From contig NZ_JABBYJ010000001.1 in the NCBI RefSeq assembly GCF_012932565.1, positions 1,674,001 through 1,738,000 of the forward strand: a stretch of DNA of 64,000 nucleotides, given 5' to 3'. Shown here piece by piece: positions 54,316-63,032 of the stretch. The DNA is from Sneathiella limimaris. GTDB taxonomy: Bacteria; Pseudomonadota; Alphaproteobacteria; Sneathiellales; Sneathiellaceae. How positions within the stretch are numbered: position 1 is the stretch's first letter; each line of letters begins with the position of its first letter. A program made the position numbers and the translations under genes. Below the pieces are notes generated by a model. The model searched no databases. It was given only the letters and a program-made list of their open reading frames with translations, and was not told where the DNA came from.

Positions 54316-56202
54316 ATGATAAATGTTAAATCATTGAGTTTTCTAGCTGTATCGGCCTTAAAAGCAGGCGCTTTGTCGTTTTTGCTGCTTCTGGCTGTGA
54401 CGGAGGCGGCTTGGGCGGCTAGCGGTGCACTGCCGGTGCTTGTTTACGATATCGGGGTTTGTCTGTTTGCAGCAACATTAACTGGTGTTGTCGCAGTGCG
54501 ACTGGGCCTGCCAAGTATTGCTGCCTTTTTGTTGGCTGGTATCGTCGTGGGGCCAATAGGGTTCAAATTGATCACGGATCCTGCGAACATTGAAACCATT
54601 GCTGAGCTTGGGTTCATTTTACTGCTGTTCATGATTGGTTTGGAGATTGATATCCGGAAAATCGCCAGCAGCGGCAAGATGATCGTTCTTTCCGGTATCC
54701 TTCAGTATCCATTGACAGTTTTAATGGGGATTGGCCTGGTAAAACTGGCCGTATGGGTCGGTCTCGATTTCCTGTTTCCAGGCAATTACGATGCACTTTA
54801 TTTTGGTATTTTCCTGGCAGGTTCCTCAACCCTTCTGGTGATTAAACTGTTTCAAGAGCGGTATGAGCTGGGAACAGAGTCTGGGCGGCTTGCGCTTGGA
54901 ATTCTCGTTTTCCAGGATATTTGGGCCATTGTCGTTCTCGTTCTGCAACCTACCTTCCATTCTCCAGAATTATTATCCGCACTCATTTCTTTCCTGGGAA
55001 TGTTTTTGCTTGCAGCGATCACCTACATCCTGGCTCGATTTGTCGTCTCTCGCGCATTTCAGTGGTTCGCTAAAGATCCGCAGATGGTCTTCGTTGGAGC
55101 TATTGGGTGGTGTTTTACGATCGTTTTTATTGGGGCTGGTCTTGATTATGGGGTGGAAGCCTTGTTTGGTTTTTCAACATCCATGTCGGTTGGCTCGGGG
55201 ATGAGTTCTCTGATTGCGGGTATGACCATTGCGACGTTGCCCTATAGCCGGGATATCATCGCAAAAGTCGGTGTTGTACGAGACTTCTTTATTGTCCTGT
55301 TCTTTGTCGGCTTGGGGATGGGAATCCCTGAAATCAAGGATTGGACAATCATCCTGATTGCAGTGGTCCTTGCTGGTTGTTCTATCCTGAGCCGTCAAGT
55401 TATCTTTATGCCTCTCTTTCATATGACGGGTGGGGATCGGCGGTTGGCACAGATCTCTGCGGTGCGTTTGGCGCAAGTTTCTGAGTTCGCCCTTGTGATT
55501 GCGTATCTTGGGGGGCAATACGGTCATATCTCTGAGAATTTTTCTAGCTCTGTTATCATTGCTTTTATTATTACTGCGTTGCTGACCCCGTCTTTCTTTG
55601 AACATGCCTATCGAATTTATGGATGGTGGGGCCCTGTCCTGGATAAACTTGGTTTGAAGGAGCCAGGTGAGGAATATGAAGAGGACGAAGAGGAGCCAGA
55701 TATAATACTGCTCGGCTTTCATCGGGTTGCCTCATCTCTGCTTCACGAGATATCCGCTAATCGCCCGGAGTTGATGAAGCGGATACTTGTGATTGATTTT
55801 AATGTCCAACTTCATCCCGCCATTCGGAAAATGGGTGCCTCAGTCAAATACGGTGATTTGGGAAGTGAGCTGACTTTACGCCATGCTGGACTTGAAAAAG
55901 CGAGCGTTATTATCTCGACCATTCCAGATGAAATTTTGAAGGGAACTAACAATAAATCACTTGTTCATACGCTGCGCAGCATCAATGAGGACGCGGTCAT
56001 TATCTCAAACGCTGAGGCGCCAATGGCAGCTCGTGATCTTTATTTAGCCGGTGCTGACTATGTTTATATGAGCAGGGTCAATACAGCGAGAGCCCTTGAT
56101 CAGGTGATCGAACGAACATTGGATGGTTCGCTGGAGGATTTCCGGGACGAGCAGGAAAAAACTCATGGTAAATCCCATGAGCGCTGGGAAATCCTCCATT
56201 AG
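54316..56202 (+). CDS. Kef-type monovalent cation:proton antiporter with RCK domain
   Basis: The 628-residue CPA2 family antiporter has about 12 membrane helices (residues 12-430) with the family segment LGFILLLFMIGLEIDIRK, then a cytoplasmic TrkA-N/RCK domain (about 470-600) beginning DIILLGFHRVASSL. It would exchange potassium or sodium for protons under ligand control. The acidic linker YEEDEEEPD before the RCK domain is notable. It starts with ATG 54316 after rnpB; single gene. Confidence 0.88.
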   Translation: MINVKSLSFLAVSALKAGALSFLLLLAVTEAAWAASGALPVLVYDIGVCLFAATLTGVVAVRLGLPSIAAFLLAGIVVGPIGFKLITDPANIETIAELGFILLLFMIGLEIDIRKIASSGKMIVLSGILQYPLTVLMGIGLVKLAVWVGLDFLFPGNYDALYFGIFLAGSSTLLVIKLFQERYELGTESGRLALGILVFQDIWAIVVLVLQPTFHSPELLSALISFLGMFLLAAITYILARFVVSRAFQWFAKDPQMVFVGAIGWCFTIVFIGAGLDYGVEALFGFSTSMSVGSGMSSLIAGMTIATLPYSRDIIAKVGVVRDFFIVLFFVGLGMGIPEIKDWTIILIAVVLAGCSILSRQVIFMPLFHMTGGDRRLAQISAVRLAQVSEFALVIAYLGGQYGHISENFSSSVIIAFIITALLTPSFFEHAYRIYGWWGPVLDKLGLKEPGEEYEEDEEEPDIILLGFHRVASSLLHEISANRPELMKRILVIDFNVQLHPAIRKMGASVKYGDLGSELTLRHAGLEKASVIISTIPDEILKGTNNKSLVHTLRSINEDAVIISNAEAPMAARDLYLAGADYVYMSRVNTARALDQVIERTLDGSLEDFRDEQEKTHGKSHERWEILH

Positions 56203-56286
56203 AACAGATATGATTTCCAACTTTATTCTTCAGGCTCCCCGATCATATTGAGGTCTCCATCTTAATCTGTCGGCGGATTCCCCGTC

Positions 56287-57585
56287 TTAGAACTCATCGT
56301 CTCCCATATCTATAACCAGATCAAAACTCTCCTCCTGCTCATCGTCTTGGGGCGCAAGTGCATGCGGCTGTGGTATGTCATCTCGTGATGTACATTTTTG
56401 AAAGTCAACTGCTCCTTGAGTGGATACGGGTATCTGCTGCTCTGTAAATTCGCACTCAGTAAATATGGTGTTGTTTAAGTTGTAGTTATTAAATTCAGCG
56501 AAGAGAAATGTGTATATCTGGAAGCTGTTGGTGTGTGAAAGGTTGCAATCTTCAAATTTCGCGTTCAAGCCATTGCAATTCTTGAATTCACTATGGCGGA
56601 ACGTGATTTCAGTGAAGTGGGTGTTTTGAAGCTTACAGCTCAAGAAACTAGTATGGGGTAGGCGCCCATTGCTGAAATTAGTTGCTGTGAAATTGCAAGA
56701 CACAAACTCAGTTGAGTTGTTTCCTTCTTCGCTAAAGAGGCATTCTTGAATGGTGCTGGATGTGAATTCACTATGTTTGAAGCTGCAATTAATAAAGTCT
56801 GACTTTATAAATTTTGCGTTTCTAAAATTAGTGTATTCACTCTGAATTTCATGGAATTCGGTTCTATGGATGGAGACATTTTCAAGATCAGCGCCATCAA
56901 TATCGGTTTCTTTAAATCGCCCACCATTAATTTTAGTGGCGCAGAAATTACTGCCCTGCAAAACCGCGTCGTCAAAAGAGCACTTATTGAGTGTTTGCTG
57001 TTTAAATGAGCAGGCAGATAGTTTGGCTCCATCAAAGCGTACTTCTGATATTTTTGGCATGTCAGGGACCTGCTGTAATACTGCCGCGATCCATCCTCCT
57101 TCTTCTTCTTGGCTATCAATTAGCGGGTGATAGGAGATAGCATTGCCGCTTCGGGTAAATTTGGTGCCGTAGAGTATTGCATTAGAAAAGTCTGCCATCT
57201 GAATAGTGACATCCTCCAAATCCGCGTGAGACAGGTTCGAGTTTTTAAAAATGCAATTGGTGAAGTAGCATCCATGTAGATCTGCCTTCTGTAAATTGGC
57301 ATTTGAAAAGTCGCAGCCAATAAACATCGACTTGCGGATAATAGCTTCTTTGAAGTTACTAGCACTGAAATCAGTATTCTTAAAAAGGCTGTAAGATAGG
57401 TCTGTTTCAGAAAAATCGATGCTGTATAGTTCTGCGTCGGATAAATTGATTTTATCGAGCTTAATGCCGGAAAGGTCCGCATTCGCGAGTTTAACCTTTT
57501 GGGATACCGCAGTTAAGAATTCTTCACGCTTATTCGCAGCCCCTTGAATCTCGACAAGGTTCATACCTTCTTCGGTGTAAATCAT
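56287..57585 (-). CDS. Pentapeptide-repeat protein
   Basis: The 432-residue protein is built mostly of A(D/N)(L/F)xx-type pentapeptides in several runs (about 30-135, 180-290 and 310-390), predicted to form right-handed quadrilateral beta-helices. A non-repeat insert lies around YHPLIDSQEEEGGWIAAVL and the C-terminus is strongly acidic (EQEESFDLVIDMGDDEF). The coding sequence is visibly richer in A and T than its neighbours, suggesting later acquisition. ATG 57585 is chosen because AGAGGCGG lies just upstream. Function unknown; some family members mimic DNA and bind gyrase, others are effectors. Confidence 0.85.
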   Translation of the reverse strand: MIYTEEGMNLVEIQGAANKREEFLTAVSQKVKLANADLSGIKLDKINLSDAELYSIDFSETDLSYSLFKNTDFSASNFKEAIIRKSMFIGCDFSNANLQKADLHGCYFTNCIFKNSNLSHADLEDVTIQMADFSNAILYGTKFTRSGNAISYHPLIDSQEEEGGWIAAVLQQVPDMPKISEVRFDGAKLSACSFKQQTLNKCSFDDAVLQGSNFCATKINGGRFKETDIDGADLENVSIHRTEFHEIQSEYTNFRNAKFIKSDFINCSFKHSEFTSSTIQECLFSEEGNNSTEFVSCNFTATNFSNGRLPHTSFLSCKLQNTHFTEITFRHSEFKNCNGLNAKFEDCNLSHTNSFQIYTFLFAEFNNYNLNNTIFTECEFTEQQIPVSTQGAVDFQKCTSRDDIPQPHALAPQDDEQEESFDLVIDMGDDEF

Positions 57586-58042
57586 ATTCCGCCTCTTTGT
57601 AATCAACTGACTAAATTACGGTCCGAACGGACCTCTCCTGCATTGAGGACGAGGGACGGTTGTTTTTGTGCGCAATTAAAAAGCGGCTTTTTTTATTCAC
57701 AAATTTTTTGCGAGATCGTCATGGTCCTTATGGCAGGCAGCCTAGATTTGTTTTAGCAAGTCAGAACAAAGTAAAAACAAGTTCAACCGAATGAGAACAA
57801 AACATAAACATTAACCATTTAAGTCACCAATAAATATTAACAATAGCCATTTCTTGAGGTGAACAAGTTAACGCCATTTTTGTCCATCAGAACTTGCTTA
57901 AAACCCAGTAAAATCAGTCTATTTCCATTGACTCCCATAGAATTCCATGATAACCCAAAATATCCCAATTTTGGTAATCATCACCTCCCGGGCGCGCTGG
58001 GGGAGAGGTGTGTAATCAGGAATTCTGCGAGGTTCAGGGCTT
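57586..58042. other. AT-rich intergenic region before the dcw cluster, 457 bp
   Basis: I see no gene here. The right part holds the CCCA/TCCA repeats described separately; the left part has several A-rich stretches and two copies of GAAC-N7-AAAC that do not match a known operator well. It must contain the mraZ promoter and that of the pentapeptide-repeat gene. Confidence 0.6.
57904..57967. promoter_or_regulatory. MraZ box: 10-bp-phased TGGG repeats
   Basis: On the minus strand TGGG or TGGA elements recur with an exact 10-bp period: on the plus strand CCA trinucleotides end at 57907, 57927, 57937, 57947, 57957 and 57967, four of them as CCCA. MraZ binds direct TGGGN-N5 repeats upstream of its own gene, and mraZ starts 76 bases downstream. 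The array therefore looks like an autoregulatory MraZ site, longer than the usual three copies. Confidence 0.75.
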
Positions 58043-58504
58043 ATGTCCCTATTTCTGTCCACTGTTACGAACAAGATTGACAAGAAAGGTCGGGTGTCAG
58101 TGCCTGCACGCTTTCGATCCAATCTTGCGTTGCGTGGGTTTGAAACCGTGATCCTGTTTCCGAGTATTGATGGCGATTGTCTAAACGCTTGTGATATGGG
58201 CGTTATGGAGGGATTGCTGCAGAAAATTGGAGGCTTCGATCCGATGTCCGCAGAGCGGGATGATGAAGCTGATGTCCTGATGGCAGAGGCTATCGAATTG
58301 CCTATTGATGGCGATGGACGAATCATGATCCCGTTGCACATGGTTGAGGAAGCCGGATTTGAAGGCGAGTGTGTGTTTGTCGGACGTGGGGACAGTTTTC
58401 AGATCTGGCACCCAGAGGCATTCAAGGCCCGAATGCAAAAGGCTAAGGCAAAAGCTCGTGAGAAGCGGGAGCGTGGCGGTTCAATCGGACGGGGCGACAC
58501 ATGA
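58043..58504 (+). CDS. mraZ: Transcriptional regulator MraZ
   Basis: The 153-residue protein has two AbrB-like swapped-hairpin halves, each with its signature (KIDKKGRVSVPARFR and IDGDGRIMIPLHM). It binds DNA as a ring of subunits and represses the dcw cluster. First gene of the cluster; AGGGCTT precedes the ATG and its stop overlaps the rsmH start (ATGA). Confidence 0.95.
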   Translation: MSLFLSTVTNKIDKKGRVSVPARFRSNLALRGFETVILFPSIDGDCLNACDMGVMEGLLQKIGGFDPMSAERDDEADVLMAEAIELPIDGDGRIMIPLHMVEEAGFEGECVFVGRGDSFQIWHPEAFKARMQKAKAKAREKRERGGSIGRGDT

Positions 58505-59454
58505 GTGAGAAATCTCCCCATATTTCTGTGATGCTGGGTGAGGTGCTGGAGATCCTATCTCCTCAAGAAGGGGAAATTATTCTGGATGGGACTTTTGGCG
58601 CGGGTGGTTACAGTCGTGCTTTTTTGAATTTTGCGCCCTGTCAGGTTTATGGAATTGATCGCGATCCACGGGCAATCGAAATCGGCAAAAAAATGGAAGT
58701 CGAGTTTGAGGGGCGTTTTGCAATCCTTGAAGGTACCTTTGGGGAAATGGAGGAGCTTCTTGCTCGCCAGGGAATTGATAAGGTTCATGGTATTGCCCTA
58801 GATATTGGCGTTTCTTCCATGCAGCTTGACGAAGCCGAACGCGGCTTTTCCTTCATGCAGGACGGTCCGCTAGATATGAGGATGTCAAGGGACGGGCAAA
58901 CAGCTGCAGACGTGGTGAACCAAGAAAGCGAAGAAGAGCTTTCTCGCATTATTTTTCGCTACGGTGAAGAGCGGAAGGCAAGGTCAGTTGCCAAGGCAAT
59001 TGTTGAGCGTCGGAAGACGAAGCCATTTGCTCGCACTCTGGAGCTGGCAGACTTGATCTCTACAGTGGTGCGGCAAAGTGGGAAGGGTATTCATCCTGCG
59101 ACGAGAACATTCCAGGCTTTGCGGATCTACGTGAACGATGAGCTTGGTCAATTGCGAGCCGCGCTGGAAGCGTCGGAGAGGCTGTTGATGCCAGGCGGGC
59201 GGCTTGCCGTTGTTAGTTTCCATAGTCTCGAAGATAGAATGGTGAAAAACTTTTTGGCTGAGAGAGCTGATGCCAAGGGTAATCCATCGCGGCATGTGCC
59301 GATGATGGAAAAGCAGTATGAGCCATCCTTTCAGCTTGTTAAGCGAGGAGCTTTGAAGGCCCGTAAAGAAGAAGCGGATCTGAACCCTCGGTCCCGTTCA
59401 GCCCGTCTGCGCGGAGCTATTCGAACGGATGCTCCTCTATGGAGGGCCGCCTAA
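58501..59454 (+). CDS. rsmH: 16S rRNA (cytosine1402-N4)-methyltransferase
   Basis: The 317-residue S-adenosylmethionine-dependent methyltransferase (also mraW) has the opening HISVMLGEVLEIL, the cofactor motif DGTFGAGGYSRAFL, DIGVSSMQLDEAERGFSF and HPATRTFQALRIYVN. It modifies C1402 of 16S rRNA. Coupled to mraZ and, through TAATG, to ftsL. Confidence 0.96.
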   Translation: MSEKSPHISVMLGEVLEILSPQEGEIILDGTFGAGGYSRAFLNFAPCQVYGIDRDPRAIEIGKKMEVEFEGRFAILEGTFGEMEELLARQGIDKVHGIALDIGVSSMQLDEAERGFSFMQDGPLDMRMSRDGQTAADVVNQESEEELSRIIFRYGEERKARSVAKAIVERRKTKPFARTLELADLISTVVRQSGKGIHPATRTFQALRIYVNDELGQLRAALEASERLLMPGGRLAVVSFHSLEDRMVKNFLAERADAKGNPSRHVPMMEKQYEPSFQLVKRGALKARKEEADLNPRSRSARLRGAIRTDAPLWRAA

Positions 59455-59870
59455 TGAAATGGAAGGTCTATGCTCTTATTGCTCTGGCTTTTGTGACTGT
59501 TTCCTCCGGCCTGTACAAACTTTCCTATGAGGTTCAGCAGTTAAACGGGGACCTTCGGAATATTCGCGCTCAGATAAAAGATAACCGTCAAGCTATTCAG
59601 GTCCTGAAGGCTGAGTGGGCCTATCGGAACCGTCCGGATAACCTGCAGGCTTTGACGGCAAAATACTTGCCCCTGCTTTTGGTGGCTCCCTATCAGGTGG
59701 CCAGTCTTGAAGATTTGCCGGAAAGAGAGCTTTCTCCTGAAATTACAAGTATTCTCGGTGTTCCAATTCCGCGTCGGAAACCACGCTTGGAAATAATTGA
59801 GGAAGTCCCTTTGCCGCCTCAGGGGCTGCATTTGGCGACCTATCAGGTGCAAGATCGGGATTTGGATTGA
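59454..59870 (+). CDS. ftsL: Cell division protein FtsL-like
   Basis: The 138-residue protein has a short cytoplasmic start, one helix (YALIALAFVTVSSGLYKL) and a coiled segment (YEVQQLNGDLRNIRAQIKDN). Topology, size and place between rsmH and ftsI identify FtsL of the divisome; the sequence itself is weakly conserved, as usual. ATG 59454 overlaps the rsmH stop, with GGAGGG eight bases upstream. Confidence 0.85.
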   Translation: MKWKVYALIALAFVTVSSGLYKLSYEVQQLNGDLRNIRAQIKDNRQAIQVLKAEWAYRNRPDNLQALTAKYLPLLLVAPYQVASLEDLPERELSPEITSILGVPIPRRKPRLEIIEEVPLPPQGLHLATYQVQDRDLD

Positions 59871-61588
59871 TGGTGGAGCAGCAAACCATAAGGTTAGAGG
59901 GGAGCGCAAAGGAGGCGCTTGAACTGGGTCGGAACCGATTGGTAGTTGCGGGTGTTCTGTTTGCTTTTTGTTTCTTCGTTTTGGCGGGTCGGCTGGTCGG
60001 ATTGGCGTTGACCGGGATTGGGCAAGAAACGGATGAGCACGTGGCAGAGGTTAGACCCAAACCCACTCAAGTTGTTTCAGGGGTTCGGGCTCCCATTTAT
60101 GACCGGAGCGGGAAGCTTTTGGCTGTAACCCTGGATACAGTTTCTCTTTTTGCGGATCCGTCCAAGGTTTTGGATGCGAGGGAGGCTGCGGAGAAGATTG
60201 TCTCTGTTATCGAGGATTTGGATCCAGAGCAATTGGAGCGCAAGTTAGCCGCAAATCGAAATTTTACTTGGGTGAAGCGCCATATAACGCCGACTGAGCA
60301 GAAAGCGGTAAATGATCTCGGTATACCTGGTCTTTTCTTTCGCGAGGAGGAAAAGCGAGTTTATCCAATGGGGCCACTGGTCTCACATTTGGTTGGATAC
60401 ACGGATATTGATAACAAGGGTATCGCTGGAATTGAAAAGTACTTTGATGATCAGTTGGAGACAACTGATGACAAGGTGGGAGAGCCGCTTTATTTGTCTG
60501 TGGACTTGCGAGTTCAATACGCTTTACGCGAAGAGCTGAGCCGATTTATGACAGTGTTCCAGGCAATCGGTGCCTCTGGCATCGTGATGGATGTAAATAG
60601 TGCGGAAATTTTGGGAATGGTGTCGCTTCCCGATTTCGATCCCAATAGGCCACAGGATTTTCCTAAAGATAGTAAGTTCAATAAGGCAACTCTCGGTGTC
60701 TATGAGATGGGTTCGACCTTTAAGGCGTTCACGACGGCTATGGCACTGGAAAACCGGACGGTTTCTCTCCGAGACGGGTACGATGCAACAGACCCGATCC
60801 GAATTGCAGGCTTTCGTATTCGAGATGACCACCCCAAAAAACGGTGGCTCTCCGTTCCGGAAATCTTCATGTATTCTTCAAATATCGGGACCGCAAAAAT
60901 GGCCGAGGATGTAGGGCCAAAACGGCATCGTGCATTCCTTGATAAGTTGGGGCTTCTCCGCCGCCCCGTTGTTGAGTTGCCAGAAGTGGGTGCGCCCATA
61001 TTGCCGCCTCGCTGGAATACGCTGGAGACCATGACAATTTCATACGGTCATGGCCTCTCTGTCAGCCCTCTGCAGTTAAGCTCTGCGATCAGTTCTATCG
61101 TTAATGGTGGGGTATTCCATAACCCTACGGTCCTGCGCAGAGATGTTGGGGAAGAGGTAAGTGGAAAGCGGGTTGTAAGCAAAAAAACCTCAAATGTGCT
61201 TCGTCGTTTGATGCGTCTGGTTGTGGAAAAAGGAACTGGTCGTAATGCGAATGCTGAAGGATATCTGGTTGGCGGGAAAACTGGGACAGCGGAAAAAGCA
61301 GTCAATGGTCGCTACAAACGGGATGCACTTGTCACGTCGTTCGTGAGCGCGTTTCCTATGAACAACCCGAGGTATGTTGTTCTGGCAATGTTGGATGAGC
61401 CAAAAGGTAATGCATCCACCCATGGCTTTAGGAGTGCAGGGTGGACAACGGCGCCGATTGTTGCCCGGTTAATTTCACGGATTGGCCCCATTTTAGGCGT
61501 AAAGCCAGTAGATGAAGAGAGCGACGCCATTCGAAAGGCGATGCACATTCCAGTTTATTCAAGGGAGAAAAAGCTTGCGACTTTCTGA
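59870..61588 (+). CDS. ftsI: Septal peptidoglycan transpeptidase (PBP3)
   Basis: The 572-residue class B penicillin-binding protein has one N-terminal helix, a pedestal domain, and the transpeptidase domain with active Ser282 in STFK, the SxN motif in YSSNIGT and KTGT (GGKTGTAEK). It cross-links peptidoglycan at the division septum. The ATG shares a base with the ftsL stop. The 3' end overlaps murE by 14 bases. Confidence 0.95.
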   Translation: MVEQQTIRLEGSAKEALELGRNRLVVAGVLFAFCFFVLAGRLVGLALTGIGQETDEHVAEVRPKPTQVVSGVRAPIYDRSGKLLAVTLDTVSLFADPSKVLDAREAAEKIVSVIEDLDPEQLERKLAANRNFTWVKRHITPTEQKAVNDLGIPGLFFREEEKRVYPMGPLVSHLVGYTDIDNKGIAGIEKYFDDQLETTDDKVGEPLYLSVDLRVQYALREELSRFMTVFQAIGASGIVMDVNSAEILGMVSLPDFDPNRPQDFPKDSKFNKATLGVYEMGSTFKAFTTAMALENRTVSLRDGYDATDPIRIAGFRIRDDHPKKRWLSVPEIFMYSSNIGTAKMAEDVGPKRHRAFLDKLGLLRRPVVELPEVGAPILPPRWNTLETMTISYGHGLSVSPLQLSSAISSIVNGGVFHNPTVLRRDVGEEVSGKRVVSKKTSNVLRRLMRLVVEKGTGRNANAEGYLVGGKTGTAEKAVNGRYKRDALVTSFVSAFPMNNPRYVVLAMLDEPKGNASTHGFRSAGWTTAPIVARLISRIGPILGVKPVDEESDAIRKAMHIPVYSREKKLATF

Positions 61589-63032
61589 GTTGCTGAATAG
61601 GGCTGAATTTGATCCAGCCAAGGATGCCGAAGTGACAGGGATTACTGCCGATAGTCGGCAGGTCAAGCCTGGCTATCTTTTTGCAGCCCTTTCAGGAACA
61701 AAAGTTGATGGCTGGAAATATGTGGATCGGGCAATAAATCAGGGCGCAATCGCTGTTCTGGCTGGCCTTGAGCATGACAATGAGAATTTGCCGGTAGTGC
61801 GACACTTGGTTGAGGATCCGCGGCGTGAGCTTGCGTTTCTGATAGACAAGTTTGTCGGGCTTAAACCAGATGTTGCTGCGGCAGTCACGGGGACGAATGG
61901 AAAAACATCAGTAGCATTTTTTGTTCGCGAGATATGGGAGAAAGTGGGTATTCCGGCTGCCAGCATTGGAACCCTTGGTCTCATGACCGCGTCTGGCACT
62001 GAGGACCTCAAATATACAACCCCAGATCCGGAGGTTTTGCACCGGGTTCTGAAAGAGTTAAAGCAAGCGGAGGTTAATCATGTTGTGATGGAAGCTTCCA
62101 GCCACGGATTGGACCAAAGGCGTGTGGATGGCGCGGGTGTCTCAATCGGAGCTTTTACAAACTTTACCCGAGACCATATGGATTATCATGCAAACGCGCA
62201 GGATTACCTGAACGCGAAGCTAGGTCTGGTGTCAAGGGTGGTCTGTGATGGTGGAACGGTTGTATTAAATGCGGATTCTGATGTTTATTCGGAATTTAGT
62301 GAGGCCGCGAAGTCTCGAAATTTGAAAGAGATTTCTTACGGTTATGCAGGGCAGGAGCTGAAACTGGTCGAAGCCAAATCCCACAGCCAGGGGCAGTTGC
62401 TTCACGTTAAAATTTTAGGGCAAGAAGTGAGCCTGGATTTACCGCTAGCCGGCGAATTTCAAGCAATGAACGTCCTTTGTGCGCTTGGTGTTGTTTTGGC
62501 GAGTGGCGTGAGCCTGACTGAGGCGGTTAAAGTATTGCCAGATCTTTCCAACGTTCCAGGGCGTATGGAATTGGTTGCCAAGCTCAAGAGCGGCGCTGGT
62601 GTTTATGTTGACTTTGCCCATACGCCAGATGCGTTGGAAACAGTTCTGAGAGCAATTCGGGCGCACGTGGATGGTCGTCTTATTGTAATATTTGGGTGCG
62701 GTGGCGATCGAGATCGGGGTAAGCGTCCGCAAATGGGTAAAATAGCTGCTGATTTGGCCGATGTCTCCATTCTTGCTGATGATAATCCTCGGAGCGAAAA
62801 CCCAGATACTATTCGCTCAGAAATACTTGTTGCTTGCCCAGAAGCACTGAATATCGGTGATCGTCGCGCTGCAATTCGACAAGCCATGGAAATGGCGAGT
62901 GAGGGTGATGTGGTCGTCATCGCTGGAAAAGGGCATGAAACAGGGCAGACAATTGGCGATCAGGTGATCCCTTTTAATGACCGTATCGTTGCTCAGGAGT
63001 TAGCAATTTCCATGGGAGGGGCAAATGTCTGA
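61575..63032 (+). CDS. murE: UDP-MurNAc-L-Ala-D-Glu:meso-diaminopimelate ligase
   Basis: The 485-residue Mur ligase adds meso-diaminopimelate to the UDP-muramyl dipeptide. It shows the ATP loop VTGTNGKTSVAFF, HxxGLDQ-type substrate segment (EASSHGLDQRR), and DNPRSENP, the signature that selects meso-diaminopimelate rather than lysine. TTG 61575 is chosen as start because GGGAG lies seven bases upstream and the family homology begins there; the longer frame from 61512 lies inside ftsI. Confidence 0.94.
   Translation: MRLSELLNRAEFDPAKDAEVTGITADSRQVKPGYLFAALSGTKVDGWKYVDRAINQGAIAVLAGLEHDNENLPVVRHLVEDPRRELAFLIDKFVGLKPDVAAAVTGTNGKTSVAFFVREIWEKVGIPAASIGTLGLMTASGTEDLKYTTPDPEVLHRVLKELKQAEVNHVVMEASSHGLDQRRVDGAGVSIGAFTNFTRDHMDYHANAQDYLNAKLGLVSRVVCDGGTVVLNADSDVYSEFSEAAKSRNLKEISYGYAGQELKLVEAKSHSQGQLLHVKILGQEVSLDLPLAGEFQAMNVLCALGVVLASGVSLTEAVKVLPDLSNVPGRMELVAKLKSGAGVYVDFAHTPDALETVLRAIRAHVDGRLIVIFGCGGDRDRGKRPQMGKIAADLADVSILADDNPRSENPDTIRSEILVACPEALNIGDRRAAIRQAMEMASEGDVVVIAGKGHETGQTIGDQVIPFNDRIVAQELAISMGGANV

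Noticed and set aside
57676-57693. AAAAAG-CGG-CTTTTT as a terminator
   Set aside because: The stem is almost all A-T with a three-base loop and lies upstream of, not after, the pentapeptide gene.
57764-57840. GAAC-N7-AAAC pairs and TTAA repeats near mraZ as LexA or CtrA sites
   Set aside because: The alphaproteobacterial LexA box needs GAAC-N7-GAAC, and CtrA needs TTAA-N7-TTAA; the spacing or half-sites here do not fit.
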